A stretch of 30,426 nucleotides of DNA from Pleurotus djamor (Eukaryota; Basidiomycota; Agaricomycetes; Agaricales; Pleurotaceae): contig JAPEVF010000557.1 in assembly GCA_029747585.1 (NCBI GenBank), forward strand, positions 1 to 30,426. The letters are read 5' to 3'. Below the pieces are notes generated by a model. The model worked only from the letters and a program-made list of their open reading frames with translations. It made no database searches and was not told the origin of the DNA. Positions 19,668 to 29,535 of the stretch are shown piece by piece. Each line of letters begins with the position of its first letter. The stretch's first letter is position 1. Position numbers and translations under genes: made by a program.

Positions 19668-21327
19668 CTACGCGGGAGTAGTAGCAGTAGTAGTAGTAGT
19701 GGTGGTGGTGGTCTGCGTTGGCCCGACAACATCGAAGCTGGGATGGACGTGAGCTAAGGCAGGGCAACATGGCGAGTGTGCATCTTACCAGATTCCCTCT
19801 TCGAAGAGCACGGCGTCGGCCACGAACACAAACAAAAAACTCAATGTCTCCGCAAGCTTTTCAAATTGGATGTCGTCCCGCTCTTTCAGCATAAACAATG
19901 CGACGAAGAACATTGAAGGGAGACGATCCTCATCGACTGTGCACTTCGATATATCCCCGAGACCAGCAAGTCGGGCGAGGAGAGTCAGAGCGCCTTGACA
20001 GGTAGCGAGTCGACTCATTTGCTAGCGTATCATAAGCGGTTAGAGATGATATTTGAACATACCAGGGAGGGCCTACTGGGACGTACCGTTCGCAAGTCGG
20101 AACCGCCCCTTCCAGCTAGTTGGTGACTTGGGAACAGAAAATCGATCTCGCTGGCGATGATTTGATTAAAAAGTAACCTTCCTCTGAAATCCATTGGGCG
20201 ATGGACTCCGATTACACGCTTTTTCTCGTCAAAGACGATAGGCGGGTCCGATCTCAGCATTTTGAGAGCAGCCAAATCGTTGGTCAAGTCTTCGGTGTAT
20301 GGTTCCAGCGCGTCGAGAAAGGCTTGTTCATGCTTGGGAAAAACCTCTCTGAAGGCCTTGGTGCGGTAGCGATTGGCGTCGTTGAGATAACCATCTGATC
20401 CACAGGTGGAATACGAAGCCAGAAAATCGGCAATAGCATGTTCGAGGGTCCGGTCGACTATAGCCTCGTAGTATTTGATCAGGGAGGCTTCGCCGTGTGT
20501 TTTGACGATCCAATACGTAAGGGCTTCAAACGAGTCAGCTTCGGCCTTCATCCCGTTCCACGTCTTGGGGAGTGGTCGGTCGTACATTCGACAGAAAATG
20601 CGCCCAATAGTATCATTTTTTGCGTAAGTCGTTGATAATGCCTAAAAGGAGATCGAGAAATGAGTGGGAGTACTTTGGCTAAGGGAAGAGGACATATATG
20701 CACCTCGATGCAAGCGTGTACCTGCTCGGTTGGCCAGTCTTGCGTCAATTCCGACGAGGAGATCGCGTCTTGAAGAACATCAGCGATGGAAACATTGTGT
20801 AGACCGTCCCCCGTGTGTTCAATCACATCATTCTGCGTTTTGTCGGTGAGTTGTAGTAGAACTTCATCGTTAAAGTTAATGTTCGAGTGGTGTGGGAAGC
20901 GCAGCGAAGTTAAATCTTGCGATTCCAGATATTCTTCGAACGCAGTAAGGACCCGTTTCTTTCCAGAGCCAGTCTGAGGTTGCGCGCCAGCCTCGACATC
21001 GGCATCGACACCCACTGGGGTCGATTCATTTTCAGAGCCAGCAGAGTCGGACTGAGTCTCGCTATCCAGCAGTGTCGGGCCGGTTGATCCAGTTCCAAGA
21101 TACACCGAGGCTGTTTCTCCCTCCACTGTTTTGGTGATCCTCGTTTTCTTAGGTTGCCTTTCGGATTCCGAGTCGAATTCGTGCTGTAGGTTTCCATCAG
21201 AGATAGATTCATCACGTTCAGCTTCGCGCTTGCGCTTAATAGGTAGAGTTGTGGATCCAGTCTGAGCGGTCTGAGCATCCAGGAGATGTGTCTTTTGAGG
21301 CCTGACCGGAGAGGTAGCTGCGAGCAT
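19668..21327 (-). CDS. Divergent RNase III-domain protein (paralog A)
   Basis: Minus-strand exons 21327-20704, 20641-20087, 20021-19789 and 19737-19668 join in phase to 493 aa. Residues 1-125 are acidic and disordered with two basic nuclear-type signals (KRKREAER near 31, QPKKTR near 58). Residues about 130-270 follow the order of an RNase III domain: a helix with IEHTGDGL (E170, D174; compare LEFLGDA), then a TYAKNDTIGRIF segment in the place of the usual SN..LA helix, then KAEADSFEALTYWI (D244, E247; compare ADxxEAxIG). These match E. coli E41, D45, D114 and E117. No dsRNA-binding domain is visible; the C-terminal half is helical (LPSMFFVALFMLKERDD) and ends in a poly-Thr tail (near 480-491). 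Candidates are an RNA-processing enzyme or an inactive dsRNA-binding relative. Confidence 0.72.
19681..19715 (-). repeat. Trinucleotide repeat coding for poly-Thr
   Basis: ACC/ACT-type codons (with one GCT) form the end of the last coding exon of paralog A. Paralog B has no such tract at the same position, so it is a lineage-specific expansion. Confidence 0.6.
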
Positions 21328-21803
21328 CGTCAAGATATGCGGTTATTCGTAGGCTGGGTTTGGTACTAGAGTGGTGTTACAAGCTGACAAAGTGGTAGTT
21401 GGAGAAAGAGATAGAATATCGGACGGGGACGAAGTGAATCTGAATTTATGCTTACTTCCTGGAATTCCGGCAATTTCCGGCTTAGTCATCCTCGGCCCCA
21501 ACGCGTGCGCTTGGGCCAAGTGCGACAGCCAGAGGGCGGGCAGCCTGGCCAGGTTGTGGGGATAGGAAGCCGTCTACAACTGTATCAGTCGCACTAAGCT
21601 CAAGGAGACACTGAAATAAACCATGGCAATGAAGTACTACAGAAATTGGATACAGTTTAGACAGTTTAGTCGCATCACCCTCCAGGGATAGTTGTGTTGG
21701 TGAACGATAGAAAATATACGTCGCTCCCGGATTGGAAGTTCGAGAAACTAGTCTGTGTGAATGAAGCATTCCGAGGTTGCGACTACATATGAGCGGCAAC
21801 ACT
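21328..21803. other. Intergenic region between the RNase III-like paralogs
   Basis: This is the promoter region of paralog A, downstream of paralog B. A 106-codon minus frame (21482-21802) has no recognisable features. No regulatory motif is clear. Confidence 0.45.
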
Positions 21804-23274
21804 CTAGGCTGGCGGAATCAGCTCGAGACTGAGGTAGGCATGAGCTGAGATGGTAGATATAACAAGCACGCATTTTACCTGATCCCATCTTCAAAGAGCA
21901 CCAAGTCCGCAATCATAGCCAGGAAAGGGATGAAGCCCTCCGCAAGTTTCGCAAACTTGGATCTATCTCTCTCCCGAAGATTGAGCAACGCAATGAAAAA
22001 TAGCGACGGGAGACGACGTTTATCGGACTTTTCCGTCGGGCGTTCCTCGAGGCCAGCAAGCTGGGTCAAGTGGGTCAAGACGCTCCTGCAAGCAGCTAGA
22101 CGACCAATAAGCTAGCCGACCCAAAGATATCAGAGAATGTGATCAAGGTGGAAGGTTAAACAAACGTACGGTTCGCAAATAAGAACCATCCGGTCCAGCA
22201 TTTCGGTGATATGGAAACATCGAATCGATCTGGGTGGCGACGAGTTTATCGAGGAGTAACCTTCCCTGGAACTCGAATGGTCGATAGTAGCCGATAACCT
22301 GGTGATTCTCATCGAATACAATGGGCGGGTCCAACACTTGCATCTTGAGGGGGACCAAAGTTTTCGTGAAGGATGCATCTTGACCCTCCAGAGCGTCGAG
22401 GAAGGCTTTCTCGTGTCTCGGTAGTACGTTCTTTTCCCAGTAGAGGTATCGATCCGCGTCATCGTAGTAGTCAGACCCGCAACTGGAATAGCCCGCCAAA
22501 AAGTCGTTGACATCATAAGCGAGAGTCTGGTGGATGAGATCCTTGTAGAATTGGAGAAGCCGGTCCTTTCCGTGTGTGTTGTAGATCCAATGTGTCAGAG
22601 CTTTGAACGAGTCGGCGTTGAACTGAGAATTCTACCCGTGGCGGGGAGCGGTCGACCATGTACTTTACAAAAGATACGCCCAACGACAGCATTTTTCGTA
22701 TACGTCGCTGCTAGAGCCTAGGACATTATATGAGTGATGTCGATGATGTTGTCAGTGGAGAACACGAGCGTGTATGCACCTCAAAGCAAAGGATTAGCTT
22801 GTCTTCGGTCCAGTCCCGAACCAAGTCCGATGAAAATAGTACATCGTAGAGCGCTTCAGCCATGAAAAATTTGAGGAGAGCATCGCCGGTGTGATCTATC
22901 GCGTAGTTGTTGTTGGGGTTGGTAAATTTCTCTAGAACGCGGTCGAAATCGATGTCGGCGTGAGTCTGAAAGCGCAGCGATGTTAGGTCTTCGGATTCCA
23001 GATGTTCTTTAAAAGTGGTTGCAGGGCGTCCGGGTCCACAGCTACTCTCGAGATCCACAGACTGAAGACTGCGTTGCGCTAGTTTGTCTTCGATTTCCAT
23101 CGAGTTCGCTTCAGTTTCTGCTAGAGAGTCTGCTTTGTTGCGCTTAATCTTGCCATTCCTGTCGTAATGCGGATTTCTAGAAACATGAACGGAACCAGGG
23201 CCTTCGACGTCAGATTCGCACTTGCGCCTGCCAAGATACGCGGGTCCAGCCTGAGCGTTTGAGAGGTGCTCCAT
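21804..23274 (-). pseudogene. RNase III-like paralog B, frameshifted
   Basis: The architecture is that of paralog A, with minus-strand exons 23274-22780, 22717-22170, 22111-21879 and 21828-21804. Introns sit at the same places, exon 3 has the same length (233 nt), and the last exon encodes LELIPPA after a shared split codon. Exon 2 is 548 nt although both flanking introns are phase 0, so one base is missing. The break falls near 22625-22650, where the frame meets a stop after ATGRILSSTPTRSKL, while the frame that resumes at ADSFKALTHWI stays open to the exon end. The RNase III site is also altered: D127 in DHTGD where A has E, and ADSFKA where A has ADSFEA. It is either a recent pseudogene or carries a sequencing error in an enzyme-dead paralog. 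Confidence 0.7.
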
Positions 23275-25361
23275 CGAGGTCTTAGATAGTGAAGGAGGTG
23301 TCAATATCGTCCAGCGAGATGCGGTGGTACTAGTACCAGTGGTAGAGAAAAAGAAGGCGACAACTACCGTTATCAGCTGGGGGCTGCGAGGAAATTACTG
23401 ACTGTGGGAATGGAGTGTCTCACGGTCACAAAGCGCATGGAGTTTCACGATGAACGCAGCTTTGACTGGGCCAAAACTTGGCCGCCCTGGTTTCAGGCTT
23501 TGTGGGGCCATTGGCTGAACCGAAATGCACAAATCTGGGGCCCGTAAAGTGATCGCTCGGACACTGATGTGTCTCAAGCTATCCATGGAAGCTTTTGGGC
23601 AAACTTTGGGAGGATACTTATGTTCTATTTGTCATTGGTCAATGATCGTGCTTATGCTCAGAGTTTGAGCTACCAGTGGGGTCGTCTATGTACATATTCG
23701 GGGATCCAACTCAACAGGTTAACGATATGCGAGCTACGACTTACATCACCAGCGCCAACCTTTCTGCTTCTCTGGGGCAAGGGCTATATGTAAAGTATCG
23801 AGTGCGGCGGCGATCTGGAGACTAGCGCTGACATGAGGTGTACTTAAGCTTTGAGCCCTTGTTTCTGGGGAGCATCCGCAGCGTGGTTCTAATCTTCGTC
23901 CGATCTACGATGGCTAACGTGTTCCGTGGATTTGGGGGGTCCTTCGTGGAGGTAATAGCAAAGGTCTCGGTGCACGGAGAGGATCGTTCATTTCGCGGTA
24001 TGCCAGCGATAAGACACGGTACGTCCTTTGTTCTTGAGGAAGCAGACTGGTGACCGTCCAAGAAGTCATGCGTAGCGCCCCGAGTAATCCAGACCGCAGC
24101 AGATTACTTACGATGATGCGAAGTGGGCTACGAACGTTGGAGCTTGCTTGCAGAAATACAGATGATCGGTAATTTCGCCGAATAGTGCCACAAAGAGTCG
24201 ATGTGCCGCCGGCTGAATGTCATTCTTGTCGCACCCATGACTAAGAACAGGGCAGTCGATTGGTGGAATTTGGTTTGGCACCGCTAGTTTGGCTACTCGA
24301 GACGTGGCGTTTCACGCTGCTCAGCGGCTGTAAAATTATCGTCGAATGGGAGGACATTCGGATTCGCACAGGGTAGCCTGTAAGACGCATCTAGGTCCCA
24401 GGGAAACAGATTTAGCAATGTTAGCCTCCGATGTCCGTTGCAAAACCAACATGATGAACTTCGGGTCGTCAGATCCAATGAGCCTTTAATACGCCTGTAA
24501 CAGGGAAGCAAGGACCGCGTGAGCAAGCCAAGCTAGCCAATAGAAGTCGTAGGCCGGGGGGAACCCCTGCACCATATACCCGGAGTGAAAACGGTGGTGG
24601 GCATGAATGGAAGAGCAAATTCCGAAGCGCCTCATGGGAGGTTTGTGCCACGGTTGACTGTGTGTGAGAAGCGTAGGTTTGCCTACTCGCGTCAAGTCAG
24701 AGCTCCCATGGAGATATCGCTGGCCATTCACCTTCGCACATTACTGGCACGCGAAGGGCAGGAGGCAAGAGTGAGCCAGGCCAAGTTGCTGGTGCGACCG
24801 GCAGGATCGGCATGACGATCCCACCAGGATGGCGGAAGGCCGACACCTGAGTATTTCGAACTCCGAAACCCTACTCTGTCTGGAGCTTCCCACGGGGTTA
24901 CGCCCATAGAGAAGGCATCAAATTCTGGTGCAGCTTGACTGTGGGTCTCCCTTTCTCCATTACCTTTGATCTGGTTCAAGACTCTGGGACTCGGGGCACC
25001 TCCTCCTCACAAAGGCCCGGACAGCGGCACGTACGACGTCCTCGACTTGCTCAACGTCGAGGTGCGCGTCCTCGAGCTCCGAAACAATCATCCAGGACGC
25101 TGACGGTCATATCTCGCAGATATTGTGTACTTGAGGATACACCGTCAACATCGTACTCTGATACTCTTGCTCATCGATCCACGCGTTCTGCACACTCGTC
25201 TCGAACGACACTGCGGTTTACTGGGAACTCAGCGCCGTATTAGCGACCCATCGTGGTACTTATCCCAGTCGGCCCTCGGATAGAGCTGATTCCCAACCGA
25301 CATTGTCTCAGAAAACAGGCTTTGGCCATTTGCAGCGGCGCTAGGAAAAAAGAGCGACACA
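23275..25361. other. Long intergenic stretch, no supported gene
   Basis: More than 2 kb without a convincing gene. Plus-strand frames at 23569-23793, 23838-24053, 24585-24815 and 24935-25243 and minus frames at 24293-24526 and 24728-24979 are short, overlap one another and show no domains. The frame around 24970-25110 can be read as a stretch with TYDVLDLLNVEVRVLELRNN, slightly protein-like, but I could not extend it. No RNA gene or terminal repeats were seen. Confidence 0.4.
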
Positions 25362-25463
25362 ATGGATCAGCCAACTGGGTTGGACAGTCATGGGCTCGGC
25401 CCCTCCGGTGGACTCTCGGGAGGGCCCCCGCCAGGATATGCGTATGATAGGGATCGTCTGTGA
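25362..25463 (+). other. Short upstream ORF or alternative 5' exon before the velvet gene
   Basis: ATG at 25362 opens a 33-codon Gly/Pro-rich frame (MDQPTGLDSHGLGPSGGLSG, then PPPGYAYDRDRL) ending TGA at 25461. A donor-like CT/GTGAGC overlaps its stop. It could be a regulatory upstream ORF or a first coding exon spliced into the velvet gene; its Gly/Pro style resembles the C-terminal tail of that protein. Confidence 0.35.
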
Positions 25464-25951
25464 GCTTCCTCTTTCATTTGACTATCTTCTCCCCTTCTTT
25501 GCCCCCTTGTCATCGAATTCGATTGGCTGCAACCAGCAGTCTCGTCTCATTTCCCCGTATTTTTATACTACATCGATTCCAAACCCGAATCCGAGGCACT
25601 GGTACTACTTCTACACCCCCGAGCCATCTGTTTCGGTTGTTCCTACCTTTCTCACCGACTCGAGCACCATCCACTTATGTGTCCGCATCTCACCGCACTT
25701 CACATCGTTCACACAAAGCTCTCCTTGAGACCGGAAATGCACACTCACGCTCTTGTCTGAAATTATCACTGCCTCGGGCTCCTCATTTCTGTGCCTTGCC
25801 TCTTGTTTCTACTCTTCCTTCTCGTCTCTCTACTTCCCCTCTTCTTTGATTCGTTTCGTTATCGTGAAGCTAACGGTTGTCTCTGTTTTTTCTATTTCCC
25901 CGCTCTCATCGCGTCTCCTCGCTATCACCATCATCAATCAATATTTGTAAA
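25464..25951 (+). promoter_or_regulatory. Pyrimidine-rich leader or promoter region of the velvet gene
   Basis: Nearly 500 bp are strongly C/T-rich on the plus strand (for example CTCTTCCTTCTCGTCTCTCT near 25813). Such CT-rich tracts directly before the start codon are typical of highly regulated fungal genes. It could be 5' leader, a leader intron or both. Confidence 0.45.
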
Positions 25952-28900
25952 ATGACGCTCGCGCTCGCTCTGCCGCTCACCTACCCAATGCCACTGCCCC
26001 CCTCTTCATATCCCAACCCTTCACCTTACTCCACTCACGATCGGCACACTTCTTCCACGTCGACCTATTCTCCACACACGCAATCACATACACAATACAA
26101 TGTCAATACGATGCTGCCTCACCCGAACAGAGAGTATGAATTGACGGTCAGACAAGAGCCAAAGCAGGCTAGGATGTGCGGGGTTGGTGGCAAAGGTACG
26201 TTACCGATCCGTTGTCCCTCTAGACTTGATCACACGGGTGGCGTTGGCACTAACGGGCCCCCTCCAGCTGATCGGCGTCCAATCGACCCACCGCCCATCG
26301 TCCAGCTTAGGGTGGTGGACCCGATGCAACGGAATCCACACAATCGAGCTGGATATTCAAGAGCTGGCGATCATGGCAATATCCCACCTCATCAGAGACG
26401 ACGCGCGAGCTCTGCCCACGGAGGTGTCGATGATGATGAAGGTAGTCCGACCATGAGCGACGGTGCTCGGTACGTTATCGTGTCTAGAAATCGTCATCTT
26501 TTTCTCTAACCGTTTTGCTCAGAGACCTAGATGATGATCCTCATCACTCCCACGGCGGCGGGTACGGGTATTCGGGTAAGTTTGGCTTACAATCTGAGGT
26601 TATCATCATGGCTGAATCGCTGTCTGTCAGGTGCTTCAGCCGGCTACGCCAACTCTTATCTACAAAACCCATACTACTTCATGTTTGCTAGTCTAGCCAA
26701 ACCGGACAATGACACGGAACTACACTGGCTCAAGGTCGGTTGTTCTTCATGTGACAAACTGATGAATATTTCGGATGCTTAATGCCTCTTTCAGGATGGC
26801 CGCACTCGCTGTACGACGGGATCTGTTGTCTCCTCATTGTATCATCTTAAAGATACCGAACACCACAACGAGGACGCTGGCTTTTTCGTGTTCCCTGATC
26901 TTAGCGTCAGAACGGAAGGAAGCTATCGATTGAAACTGTCGTTGTTCGAAGTCGTAGGAAATACCGTTCGACACTGCAAATCAATATTTTCAACACCATT
27001 CTATGTCTACACGGCGAAGAAATTTCCTGGGATGGAGGGTGAGAATCTCATTGCCTACCGTTATCGAGTGTTTGGTCTAATCATCATGATTAGAGTCCAC
27101 TCCACTGTCCTGTTCGCTCGCCGATCAAGGAATAAAGATTCGTATACGGAAAGATATTCGGGTGAGGAAGCGACCCAACCCTGAGTTACAACATCCTATA
27201 AGCGACTCGTCCCATCGACCACCACACCAAATGATGCACGCTTCATCTCACCAGGTGGCGCATGGCCGACACTCTCAATTCCACCACGAACACAGTCAAA
27301 GCGGACGAGGTGGTTATGACTCAGACGATGATCACGGTCGGGGAAGTCGGAGGGATGGACCGTCGATACAGAGTGCCGATGGGCCCTCATCGAAAACTGG
27401 CGAGCGCGAACCGAAGCGTATTCGGGTATCAGACGATCATGGACAGCAGGAGATCCATACCCATGATACGAGTATACCGCCGTTGGATAATGACTCGCCN
27501 CCTGCAAGTTCTGGTGCGAATTCTGGGNATGTCGGCTGCTGGTGGNTCCNCAGGGACCTCTGGGAGGTATTCAAGGCGGGCTGGGAGTTGGTGCGGGTGC
27601 TGGGGCTCCTCAGATCGGGCCTGGTGTTGTCGTTGGACCCGCCATTCATACTTCTTGGCCGCCTGTTGCGCAGCTAGATCCGAGCTCTTCAACACAAATT
27701 ATTCCTCCTCCACCTGGTGCTCAGAGGGTTAATGCTGCAGGTGTACCTCAGCCCTTCCCAGTTGGTTCGGGTCAACAAGGGATCATTCCGCCACCGCCTG
27801 GTGCTACTCATATCGCTCCTCCTCCCCACCAAGGAAGCCAGCCACAAGTGCAACCCGCACCTCAGCAAGCCCAAAATACCACCCACACGCCCACCGCCCC
27901 TCCACCACCTCCAGCGCCATTTCCTTCGAACATGCAAATGGCAGGTATGTATCCCCATCAAATGCCACAACATATGCAACACCCTGGAATGAGTGCACAT
28001 TATCCTTCGGTTCAACCACGTATGTGTCTTGTTTGTTTTTCGTCATTTGAAACATCAGAACTTACTGGCATGTTTAGCTATAATACCGCCGCAACCTCCT
28101 ATGATCCCTCAATCCCAACCGTCTCACGAAGGCAATGCTACAAATCCAAGCGAAGGTGGAAATAACACATCGTCTGGGAATGGTAGTCAAGCTCAGCAAG
28201 TTCAACAGGAGCAGCAACAGCCACAGCAACAACAACAACAGCAGCAGCAGCAAGCTCAGCCTCCTCAAACCCCAGGCGCGAACGCGCAAAACTCTGCACC
28301 GTCGATGGGCATGCCTGCTGTCAGTACGCCTGGGGGTATGTACGATCAGAGAACTTATCCGTACGACATGAGCCAACAAGCTTATATGCCTTCCACCCCC
28401 GGCGCATATGTCCCTCCTCCGTATGGTATGCATCCTGGCTACGGGCCACCTCAATATCCCCAGCAACATATGCACATGGGTANTGCCTCCCCATACTCAT
28501 GCGCCTCCCCCACCTCATATGCACCCAACGGCAGGATATCCGTACCCAGGAGGATGGGGCGCTCCGCCGATGTATGATCCCCATGGACATACCCACCCTT
28601 ATGGAATGGCTCCTCCGCCCCATTACGTCGGTGTCCCGCCTTCAATGCATCCTGGTGCTCCTCCTCCCCCGGGATACCATGCTCCACCTATGCCTCGTTA
28701 TGATTACAGCTACCCTTACTATGACCAAAGTCAGATGCAACCTCCAGGAGTACCTCCACCCGCACCGGGTCCACAGACTACCCCGGCGCCTGCACAGGCA
28801 CAAGCAGGACAACCGCACCCGGGTGGTAACCCGGCGCAGTATCATCAAGCACCGCAAACTCCTGGGGTAACGCCCAGTGCACCTAGTGGGGCTAATGCGT

Positions 28901-29535
28901 CTGTTAATCCATCTAATGCTGGTAGTCCTGCACCGCCCGTTGGGCCTGTCCATCCTCCCCCTCCGACGATGTCACGACCGCCTGGGTATATGCATTATTA
29001 TCAACACCCGATGCATGCCGGGTATCCTTATGGTTATGGTCCACCCCACGCTGGTGTACCGACTCCTGGTGCTCCTGCTCCTCAGGCTGAAGGTGCTACG
29101 GGCGCTACGTGGGGTACCCCGACAAGTAACGCCGCTTGGGGAGGTGAATATGCTGCTGCTGCTAACGCGGCGGGGGCAGCGGTTGGGGATAGGATTCAGT
29201 TACCGCCGATGAGGACAAATGTTGGAGCGGCTTCCACTTCACCCAATCAAACGCTCGGACACGCTCCGCTCTTAACGCTTCCACTAAATTCGCCGCCAAT
29301 GCAGCACAACGCTTCTGGCATGGCTCCTTCTGGTAACGGTGCAGTTAGTGGTGGGGCTGAACAAAGCGCCGGGTATCCAACTATCCAACTGCGTAGTGGC
29401 TCGTTTTCGAGGGATGAGGAACACGACGATAAAGATGAGAATGGGCGAATGAGAGCGGGGTCAGGCGCCAGTGGTAGTGAAGGTCAGCGAAAGAATGTTC
29501 TTCGAATTGAAGGGATCATATCGGGCGACAAGTGA
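25952..29535 (+). CDS. vosA: Velvet-domain regulator, VosA-type, with long low-complexity tail
   Basis: Velvet proteins are NF-kB-fold DNA-binding regulators of sporulation, development and secondary metabolism. Exons 25952-26195, 26268-26469, 26523-26575, 26631-26734, 26795-27038, 27094-28019 and 28078-29535 give about 1,075 aa. The velvet domain spans about 62-309: YELTVRQEPKQARMCGVGGK, DRRPIDPPPIVQLRV, YLQNPYYFMFASL, EDAGFFVFPDLSVRTEGSYR, PFYVYTAKKFPGM and ESTPLSCSLADQGIKIRIRK. PKQAR and YLQNPYYFM point to VosA over VelB or VeA. A polar insert of about 55 residues (about 98-170) interrupts it. Behind it come EPKRIRV (nuclear-type signal), Pro/Gly/His/Gln-rich sequence, a poly-Gln run (28195-28255) and an acidic end. 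The frame shifts at N bases (27528-27550 and 28483), most likely sequencing ambiguities. The ATG at 25952 is the first in frame; a spliced upstream exon is possible. Confidence 0.87.
28195..28262 (+). repeat. CAG/CAA repeat coding for poly-Gln
   Basis: A mixed CAG/CAA tract inside the last exon of the velvet gene encodes an uninterrupted run of glutamines after QEQQQPQ. Mixed codons make it less prone to slippage than a pure repeat. Confidence 0.75.

Noticed and set aside
24935..25243. 102-codon plus-strand frame rich in Arg and Ser
   Set aside because: There is no domain, no supporting splice sites and no neighbour logic. A different frame reads slightly more protein-like but is very short.
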